NCBI GenBank assembly: GCA_028688895.1
Contig: JAQTXG010000006.1
Span: forward strand, 1 to 62,754
Length of the DNA stretch: 62,754 nt
Origin: Candidatus Altimarinota bacterium
Lineage (GTDB): Bacteria; Patescibacteriota; Gracilibacteria; BD1-5; UBA6164
Direction of reading: 5' to 3'
The position numbers were made by a program, and so were the translations under genes. The first letter of the stretch is position 1; each line of letters opens with the position of its first letter. A model generated the notes under the pieces. The model was not told the DNA's origin and searched no databases. It saw nothing but the letters and a program-made list of their open reading frames with translations. This document shows, piece after piece, positions 54,609 through 62,754 of the stretch.

Positions 54609-55253
54609 ATGTTAAAATTGTTTTACGCAGGGATTTTATCTCTAATCATGTCGTTTGGTGCAAATGCAGCATATTTCGAAGGTACTTTCGGATTCGGAAG
54701 TGACTACAACGTTCCTAGTGGTCAATCACTTTTAACATCTAGTGAAGTCTACGTAACCGACGGTGTTGTATTCACTGGTAACAATGCTACTGGTAGCTTT
54801 GCGTCACTGTTCGGCTCTGCTACTTTCGACGTAGCATTCAACGAAAGCATTCCACTAACTGTAGGTTCATTTAACACAGTGGATTTCCTACATGATTTTT
54901 TAGCGATTAATCTGTTTGGCCCCACTACAAATCTGCAACTTGCCGTAGATTTGTTAGACATTAACACAGTATCAATGTCAGGTCTTACAGGCCTGAGTGT
55001 ACTTGGCGAAGTATTGATTCGTGATCTTTCAGGATTTTTCCAAGATACCAGAGCAAATTTAGCAATGGAATTCTCAGAATCTCCTGGCGCGATACAAGGA
55101 ACATACAACCGTTCTATGTCGGGTAATATTGAAGTTGTTTCTGTCCCAGAGCCAAGCGTACTGTTACTGTTAGCTGTTGGTGTTATAGGCGTATCAATGT
55201 TTCGTAAAAAATCATCGCAAGATGATTACTACGGCAAAATGATTACCGCCTAA
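54609..55253 (+). CDS. PEP-CTERM sorting-domain protein, copy 2 (214 aa)
   Basis: A tandem paralogue of copy 1, about two-thirds identical, with an identical signal peptide start and 5' leader. The domain layout is the same: signal peptide, beta-rich domain, then VPEPSVLLL, a hydrophobic helix and a basic tail. All 22 glycines are GGN. Divergence is greatest in the middle (DYNVPSGQ/DYNVAPGT), as expected after a duplication older than the leader's conservation suggests. Each copy has its own promoter and terminator. Confidence 0.9.
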   Translation: MLKLFYAGILSLIMSFGANAAYFEGTFGFGSDYNVPSGQSLLTSSEVYVTDGVVFTGNNATGSFASLFGSATFDVAFNESIPLTVGSFNTVDFLHDFLAINLFGPTTNLQLAVDLLDINTVSMSGLTGLSVLGEVLIRDLSGFFQDTRANLAMEFSESPGAIQGTYNRSMSGNIEVVSVPEPSVLLLLAVGVIGVSMFRKKSSQDDYYGKMITA

Positions 55254-55309
55254 AAAAAATTAATTCAACGCATTTCTGATTTTTTCAGATAATCGTCGTT
55301 GAATTGATA

Positions 55310-55345
55310 AAACAAAAGAACCTTTGCCAAAAGCAAAGGTTCTTT
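55310..55345 (+). terminator. Terminator after PEP-CTERM copy 2
   Basis: AGAACCTTTGCC...AAAGGTTCT hairpin with T-tract, the same stem as after copy 1. A TTCAACG/CGTTGAA hairpin precedes it. Confidence 0.88.
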
Positions 55346-55346
55346 T

Positions 55347-58300
55347 TTAGATTATTTTCGGTACATATTGACTTATAAATCATGGTGGCAACCTCTCTAA
55401 ATCAGAAGTATTCAGATACCTAAAAAAAGTATTTCTAAAATCAACTCAAGCAAACTCAGATTCCAAAGGTAATATTGATGTTTGTAAATTACTACTATTA
55501 CTATTATCTAAAAATGCCAATCATTGTTTTATTTTTTGATTTTTAAATAAATCATATATCTTTTTTATAGTATACTTATTACTTTTTTCATCAGAAAATT
55601 CTAACAATATATTTTCTAGCTCAAACAACATATTTCAAAGCGCTATATGCTCATTATTATTAGAATCATAAATCGGTTTCAATTCAGTTTTTATTTCTGA
55701 TAATACACTTACATATATTCATATATCTCTCTTGAATACTTCAGATCAGTATTTAAATTGTCACAACAAAGAAGTTTTTTCCAATTTTGGATAACTGTAT
55801 TTTTTTCAAATTACACTTTCAACTGTTTGAAATATTCTTATGATATAATTTTCAGTCAATCCATAAACTACATTTCTTTCTCACAAATTGTTTATTAGCA
55901 TAGTTATTTTTTCATAACTTTGCATTTTTTCTGTATCATTATATATATCATCCAATTTTTCTCCTGATGCTTGCAATATTCCATTAAATTTTTGAAAATG
56001 CAAATTCAATTTATCATTTACAAGTGATGCTCAAACTATCTTTCATACTATATTAGATCAAGTTCAATCATCTAGCAACAAAATCTGTTGTAATTGTTCT
56101 TTGATTGTAGTTAAATATATTTTTTTAGTTTCATCATCTACTAAATCATAATTCAAAACCAGTGATTTAATCTGTCATACTATTCTTAAATCTTCATTTA
56201 CTCTACTAGCATATGTATTATCCATCAGAGATAAATAATCTTTAAATTCATTAGATTCTAAAAAAGAAAATGCTTTCAATAATTGTTTTTTGTTTGGCCA
56301 TTCTTCATACAATCACTTATTCAAATTTGTAAGCCTTATTTGAAAATCTCAGTAACTACTTATTATTGATTTTATTCTCTTACCCATTATAGTAAAATCC
56401 TGTTGCAATGAAGGATTATATTCCAATGTTTGCTTCAATATTCTTTTAAGTCCATGACTTCATACAGGTGTATAATTTTCTACTAGTAAAATATTTTCAA
56501 GTATTTTATTATTTTGATCAAGTTTTGCTACCAAATCTATTGCAAATTCATCTGCAGGACTTAAATCCAAATCTGCAGAATAAGATTCTTGTGATATGTC
56601 ATATACTATTTTATCGGCATCTTTCAAACTCATTATTACATTTATTCATTCATTTATTTTTCAATTCAAAAATTCTTTTACATTTATTTCCTTTGATTTT
56701 TTAGCATAATTCAAAAACAATTCCAAAAACTTTCTTTGTTGCAATTCATTAAATTCAGAAAACAATTTCAAATTTGGAAATATATCACCATTATATTTTG
56801 CTTGAAAAGCAAGCTCTTCTCAAACTCTATTCACAACACTTTTATAGTTATCGAGAGGAAAAGTAGTATCTTGTACATAACTTCTCATTATGTGCAATTT
56901 CTCATCTGGTGATTTTTTATCTTGTTTTCTTTGAGAAATAAACTCCACAAATACTTCATCTATATTTTTTGTATCAAAATACACAATAGGAGCATTTATA
57001 TTGAATGATCATTTATTTATATCATTTTCACTTTGCATATATCCTGTGATCTTCAAAGCTTTTATTTGCAATCAAAAATAATGATTTAACAAACTATCAT
57101 ATTGTGCTTGATAATCACTAGCATTTATATCCAGCTTATCAAATATGTCTTTTTCATATCTAAGTATCTTGTCCTTGATAGCACTTTCAGCTGTATCTCA
57201 TTTCTTCAGAGCATAAACTCATTTTGATACAAGTTTATTAAAAATTTCATTATGATTTACTCATACTCATATACTACCATTTTGAGGTTCTAGTGATTCT
57301 GAAACATAAAAAGTGTCTATACCTATCATTTCAAAATAAAATCTAGTTCTAGCATTCATATTCTTTCTTTTATCTGAATCATCTGAATTTACCATATGAA
57401 GTCAGTCAATCACAATTGGACCATACAATTCTATCTTATCATCTGGAAATATTTTAAACATATCATCTTTTGACTTTGCAAATTCTTCTCCTAGATTTAC
57501 CTCGTTTCAATTTACTTTTATATGAATCAAACTTGTTATTTTTAGCAATTTTTCTTGTACTACCTTTTTTTGCCAATCTGCCAATGCACTTCTTCAATAA
57601 TCCCCTCTTTGTTGGATAAAATTGGTCATAAAATCAAACACAGTCATTTCTCATTCTTTCAATTCTTCAAAAGGTTTTATAAATCCATTTTTTACAATTC
57701 ACACATTTTTTGCATCAAAAGCAACTGTATCAGTTCCAGCAAATATAGTCTGATGTGTATTATAATGTTTATCTGTTTTTCATCTATTGTATCCAGCAAC
57801 CACTCATTTATAACGACTATACTTAAAATACAATGGCACAATAGTACCAGGTACTCACTGTGTTTCTAAATACTTTCACAATTCTATTACATCATTTTCA
57901 TATGCTTCTTGATTTTCTTTTGGAATAGGATTTTGACTTCAAATCATACTTGTAGAAAAATTATTCATCAAATTATGAGTCTGAACATATCATATTTTTT
58001 TCAATGCTTCAGGTAATATCCAAGCATCCAATCATTGTTTTCTAAAAAAAGATTTTTCCTCCTCAGATAAATATTTTCTATCTACACTAAAAGCCATCAA
58101 TGTACGAATAAGATTTGCACAACTAACAGTTTCCTGTCTAGAAACATCTACAATATGTGGCAAATATGGGTCAAATTCCAATTTTTGTGCTCATATAAAT
58201 CATCAAAGCATTTTTTCTATTCATACTCATCTCACTTTAGTAGGATATATTTTTTCTCACAAAATATTCTTATTTTCTGAATTATCAGACAATACTATTT

Positions 58301-58841
58301 CATTTAAATCCAAAGTAGATTTTATATCTTTTAGTAAAACTAGATTTTCATTTATTGTATCTACTTTTCATATTTTTGGTACAAACAATTGTTCTCAAAG
58401 AGACAACAAAACTAAATGTTTTTTACCATTTTTTAGTCTAAATTCTTTACCTAGCAAACTATTTAATAATAGTAAATCATTATAATTACTTAATCAAAAA
58501 TCATTAGATATTTGAGCCAATGTATTTCATTTTAAAACACTATAAATATCCATATTTTGCATGATATCAATCTTGATAGAGTCATATACTTCTTTTTGTT
58601 TATTTGATATCAATGTATCCTCTGAAAAATAAGGATTTTCAAACTTATGCCTAGAAATAGATAGATTTTGATTACTCAAATCAATCAATTCTGATACTCA
58701 TTTTTTTACATCATTTTTTATATTTTCTAAACGAATTTCTCTAGAAACATAATCATTTAAATCTGGTATATTTGTATCAACAGTACTGTTAATAGAACCA
58801 GCTAAAACTCAAATTGCCATTAATTTTAATTTGGTGTCCAT
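55347..58841 (-). CDS. Giant LysM surface protein, copy 1 (1164 aa)
   Basis: A short hydrophobic N-terminus is followed by a LysM-like domain (YSVLKGNTLAQISNDFGLSN, then NDLLLLN). Next comes a region with VSCANLIRTLMAFSV and, about 170 residues on, NTHQTIFAGTDTVAF, which could be the Cys and His of a papain/NlpC-like fold (tentative). The C-terminal 600 residues are long helices. LysM binds peptidoglycan or chitin-type glycans. The gene at 58939 is a tandem paralogue. No SD; glycines largely TGA. Confidence 0.75.
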
Positions 58842-58903
58842 AAAAAATTATAATAATAAATTAGATATACATTATCTATAATATATTATTTTTGTCAATA
58901 CAA

Positions 58904-58938
58904 TTAAAAAGAATAATCAAAATTGATTATTCTTTATT
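58904..58938 (-). terminator. Hairpin at the 3' end of LysM copy 2
   Basis: AAAGAATAATCAA/TTGATTATTCTTT between the two paralogues. It overlaps the stop of copy 2 on the minus strand and could separate their transcripts. Confidence 0.7.
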
Positions 58939-61900
58939 TTATCTAATAAAATCTACTATTTTACTTAAAAATCATGGTCATTCTCTTTTTATATCTCTTG
59001 TGTTTATATATCTAAAAAATACATCTCTAAATTCTATTCAACTATATTCTGTATTTAATGGCAATATAGATGTTACAAAATGCTGTTCGCTTGATTTATT
59101 AAGTCAAATCAATCATGCCTTTATTTTTTTATTTCTAAACAACTCATAAATATTTTCTATTGTACTTTTACTATTACTATCATCCAAAAATGAATCAATA
59201 ACTCATTCAAGAGTGGCAAGTGCAGAATTTATAAGCATATAATCTTTATCTTTTGTGTCTATTATTTTATATGAATCGTTTTTCATTTCTCATATAATTT
59301 TTTTATACATAGATACATGATCCAAAAATGTATACTTACCATAAATGAATTGTCACAATGTAGAAGTAGTTTCAAGTGATGGATACGTATATTTTTTTCA
59401 CAACTTTCTTTCGATTGACTCTAGATTTCTAATGATATAATTTTCAGCTAATCAATAAACGACATTTAATTCTCATAAATTATTAATCAAAATAGTCAGT
59501 TTTTCATAACTTTGCATTTGTTCAGTACTATTATATATATCACTTATATTTTCTCCAGAAGCCTGTAACATTCAGTTAAGTTTCTGAAAATGTAGATTTA
59601 TTTTATCATTTAGCAAAGAGGCTCAAACTATTTTTCAAACTATATTTTTTCAAGTTCAATCATCCAAAACTAAAATCTTCTCTAGCTTTGATACTATTTC
59701 TTGCCTATAATCACTTTTTTCATCATCATCCACATTATCATAATCAAGCAAAAGTATGTTTATATCATTTACCAATTCCAAATCACTATGTATTCTCCTC
59801 TTACTAATATTATCCAATTTGCTGACATAATCTATAAGTCTCTTGTCTTCTAAATAAGAAAATGCTTTCAATAATTGATTTCTATTCAATCATTCTTCAT
59901 TTAATCATTTATATAGATTTAATAATCTCAATTGGAAGTCTCAATAAGAACTTATATTTGAACTAACTCTTAATCAAAATAAATTAATTCTTTGTTGTAA
60001 AAAACTATTATTTTCCAAAAACTGTTTTACAAGTCTTCTAGCTCATACACTTCATACAGGTATATAACTTTCCATGTACAAAATATTTTCTATTATATTT
60101 TTATTTTGATCCAATTCCAATACCAAATCAATAGAAAATTCATCTACAGGGCTCAATTCCATATTCGGAGTATAAAACTCTTTTGATATTTCTGATATGA
60201 TTTTATCAATATCTTTCAAGCTTAATATCATAGTAATTCACTCTGAAATTTTTCAATTCAAAAAACTTCTAAGTACTAGATTTTCTGATTTTTTAGAACT
60301 AGACAAAAACTTATCTAAAAATTTTCTTTGCTGCAATTCATTGAAATGAAACAACAAATTTATGTTAGGATATTTTTCATCAACCACACCACTATCAAAA
60401 CCATTTCAATTATTTAAATTATTTTTCAATTCTTCTGTTATTCTATTCAATAATGATTTATATGAATCCAGAGGAAAAGTAGTTACTTGTATAAAATTTT
60501 TAACTACATACTTATCAGTATTTCATTTAATTATATTTTCTTCCATATTTGAAACATATTTTTCAAATACCTCACTTATATTATTATTATCATAATATGG
60601 AATCGGAGCATTTATATTAAACGAACTAGGATTTATATTATTTTCACTTTGCATATATCAGCTTATTTTGAGAGCCTTGACTTGCTGAGAATAATAATAA
60701 TTTAATAATTTTTCATAATTAAAATTATAGTTTGGATTTTTTTTGTCCAATTTATCAAAATTTTCTTTTTCATAAACTAGTATTTTATTTTTTATAGCTG
60801 ATTCTACTGTATCTCAAACTTTTATAGAATAAACTCATTTTAAATCTAGTTTAGATATCAAATCATCTTTCTTTATTCAGATTCAAAAAACATTATCACT
60901 TGGTTCCAGTAATTCACTAGGTAAAAAATTTCAAATCAATATAAACTCAAAATAAAATCTAGTTCTAGCATTCATATATATTCTCCTAGAAATATCAGGT
61001 GAGCTCAACATATGAAGTCAATCTATCATTATAGGACCATATATTTCTATTTTGTCTTCTGGTTTTATCAAAAGCATTTTATCTGAATCCTTTTTAAACT
61101 CTTCTGATAAATCTATTTCTACTCAATTTACTTTTATTTTTATCAAGCTTTGAAATGTATGCAAATTTGCTCTAACTATTTTTTTAGTTCATGTCATAAG
61201 AGATCACATACCATAATCTCATCTTTGTTGTACAAAATTTACTACAAAATCAAACAAGGTCATTTGCTTTGACTCCAAATCCTCAAATTTAGTAATCCTT
61301 CAATCCAAAACATTTCATACATTTCTAGCTTCAAAAGATATAGTATCTACTCAAGCCAAAATTGATTGATGAGTATTATAATGCTTAAATTCTTTATCTC
61401 TATTATATTTAGCAACTACTTTTGTATAATCACTATATCTAAAATAAATAGGCAAAATACTTCATACAATTCAATCACTTTCCAAATATTTTCACAATTT
61501 TATCAAATCCTCTTCATATTTTTGTTGATTTTCTTTTTGTACAGGATATGGAGTTCAAATATAATATTCAGAAAAATTATTCATCAAATTAAACTTTTGA
61601 ATGTATCATAACTGTTTCAAAGCTTCAGGCAATATCCAAGCATCCAATCATTGTGCTTGAAAAAAAGCTTTTTCTTTATCAGTTAATGATTGTTTATCGA
61701 CACTATAAGCCAACAATGTACGTATCAAATTGGCACAACTAATAGTAGTTTGCCATTGTACATCTACTATACGGGGTAAATAAGGATCAAACTCACGCTT
61801 TTGAGCTTCTATAAATCCCCCAAGCATTTTCTCTACTCAAAGTCATACAACAGAATTTGGATACAAATCTTGTGAAATAGTTTTTACATCCAAGTTGTTA

Positions 61901-62412
61901 TCTAAATCTATTTTATTATTTATTTCTAGTGTATATTGTATTTTTCTTAATTCATTTAATTTATTATTTATATTACCAAGCATTCCATATTTAGGGACAT
62001 ACATTGCATATCATTTCTGCAATACTACTGAATCCACATTTTTATTTAAATACTCAAACTCTACTCATAAAATAGAATTTAAAAGTATCAAATCTTTATA
62101 ATTTGTTATTCAATGTTTGTTTGCTATACTTGTCATAGTATCTCAAGATTCAATTACATATCTATCAAAATAATTTATTAAATCCTTTTTTATATTTTCA
62201 TAAAGATCGTTTTTAATATTTTTATTTAAACTTGTATTTGTTTCTATTGTATTTTCTGTGATATCATCTTTTATTGATTTATCTATTTTTGAGTTTTCTA
62301 CTTGAGTATTTTTTTGAATTTTTTCCTCTATATCTGGCGATAATCACCAACTCAATAAACCTATCAATGTCAAAACAATAAAGACATAAAACCACTCATA
62401 TTTTAGGTTCAT
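58939..62412 (-). CDS. Giant LysM surface protein, copy 2 (1157 aa)
   Basis: An N-terminal anchor (YEWFYVFIVLTLIGLLSWG) precedes a Ser/Lys linker and then a LysM domain (YVIESGDTMTSIANKHGITN). The rest aligns with copy 1 along the full length, with the same helical repeats and the same central Cys/His region. Sequence identity is moderate (a third to a half by eye), so the duplication is old. It is probably attached to the cell wall, and with the sortase, VanY and deacetylase genes it adds to the cell-surface set. Confidence 0.78.
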
Positions 62413-62691
62413 ATTTTAAAAAGCTTCAAATAATAATTTTTTAAAAAATATAGAAAATTAAATTAATTATTTATTATAAATTTTCTATATTTTTCACTTG
62501 TACTTATTATCATTTTATATCCAAAATAGTCAAATAAATATTAAAAAAAAATACTTTTAAAAAGTATTTTAGGCATAATCTAAATTTTGGTGGATTAAAA
62601 AAATAAAATAAATGTACTAAGTTTTAATTAACTAATCCCTCCCCCTGCGGGTACTCCCTTTTAAAAAGGGAGAAATATAAAATAAACAAAA
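62413..62691. other. Intergenic region with hairpins and a palindromic repeat
   Basis: An AATACTTTT/AAAAGTATT hairpin lies near 62547-62570. A GC-rich palindromic repeat sits at 62634-62672 (CCCTCCCCCTGCGGG, then CTCCCTTTTAAAAAGGGAG). No gene. It separates the divergent LysM and DUF559-like genes. Confidence 0.6.
62634..62672. repeat. Palindromic repeat unit
   Basis: Another member of the dispersed CCCT/AGGG family, 20 bases before the last gene's start. Confidence 0.7.
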
Positions 62692-62754
62692 ATGAAAATA
62701 CCTAATATAATAAAAGAAACTTCAAAAAAATTAAGAAATAATATGACTGAATCA
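62692..62754 (+). CDS. DUF559/Vsr-like endonuclease, N-terminus only
   Basis: Only 21 codons are inside the window. The sequence (TSKKLRNNMTES) resembles the N-terminal signature of DUF559 proteins (LRxNMTxAE), small endonuclease-fold proteins related to Vsr. The call rests on one motif. Confidence 0.45.
   Translation, partial: MKIPNIIKETSKKLRNNMTES

Overview
The window reads as bacterial chromosome from the Candidate Phyla Radiation, from a lineage that reads UGA as glycine (genetic code 25: Gracilibacteria/BD1-5 or Absconditabacteria/SR1). With TGA as stop, almost every gene falls into fragments. With TGA as Gly, long intact reading frames appear, and the TGA codons sit at invariant glycines: SGAST and DEGGYAP in enolase, the phosphomutase QMGNSEVGH site, the FolD loops, and the GGGS and GTSMG motifs of a patatin. 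All ordinary genes stop at TAA or TAG. The DNA is very AT-rich. Most genes have no Shine-Dalgarno (SD) sequence.

Layout. 1-483: end of a sortase gene and a small membrane protein. 484-953: palindromic and direct repeats. 954-8931: mostly minus-strand genes (RlmE, a VanY-type carboxypeptidase, MBL-fold, SDR, an SplB-like radical SAM protein, a nucleosidase, a patatin, a NAGPA-type lipoprotein). 9066-11713: two small SD-led genes, a BCP peroxiredoxin, a Fur-like regulator and a coiled-coil protein. 11746-18338: three large cell-surface genes (TPR lipoprotein, polysaccharide deacetylase with three binding modules, pilin-like protein with a discoidin-like end). 18528-21657: gpmI-eno and a small zinc-binding protein. 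21750-31811: membrane and enzyme genes, several with repeats inserted in frame. 31937-35385: small zinc-binding proteins, SSB, an MgtC/DUF4010 membrane protein and a membrane-anchored protein. 35515-37845: folD, three tRNA genes each followed by an odd structured cassette, and an LMW phosphatase. 38080-41616: small genes and a Nudix-GNAT-Nudix group. 41740-47904: a copper-handling island (multicopper oxidase, CopA, HMA-SafE-cupredoxin fusion). 47975-53644: MFS, thioredoxin-like, ABC-F and methyltransferase genes. 53780-55253: two tandem PEP-CTERM genes. 55347-62412: two tandem LysM proteins of about 1160 aa. The window ends in the start of a DUF559-like gene.

The surface genes (sortase, VanY, LysM giants, pilin, modular deacetylase, lipoproteins) fit an attached or predatory life on another bacterium. 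Few biosynthetic genes are visible apart from lower glycolysis, folD and a Mur ligase.

Three things stand out. (1) tRNA-Gly, tRNA-Ile and tRNA-Pro are each followed by a second copy of their own 3' end. The duplicated end starts in all three at the same T-loop position, and the intervening 121-199 bp carries a shared stem-loop motif. (2) A minority of genes have strong SD sequences and only GGN glycine codons, so they would be translated correctly under the standard code; they include the PEP-CTERM pair and a family of small zinc-binding proteins. (3) A GC-rich palindromic repeat family is inserted in frame inside conserved enzyme genes.
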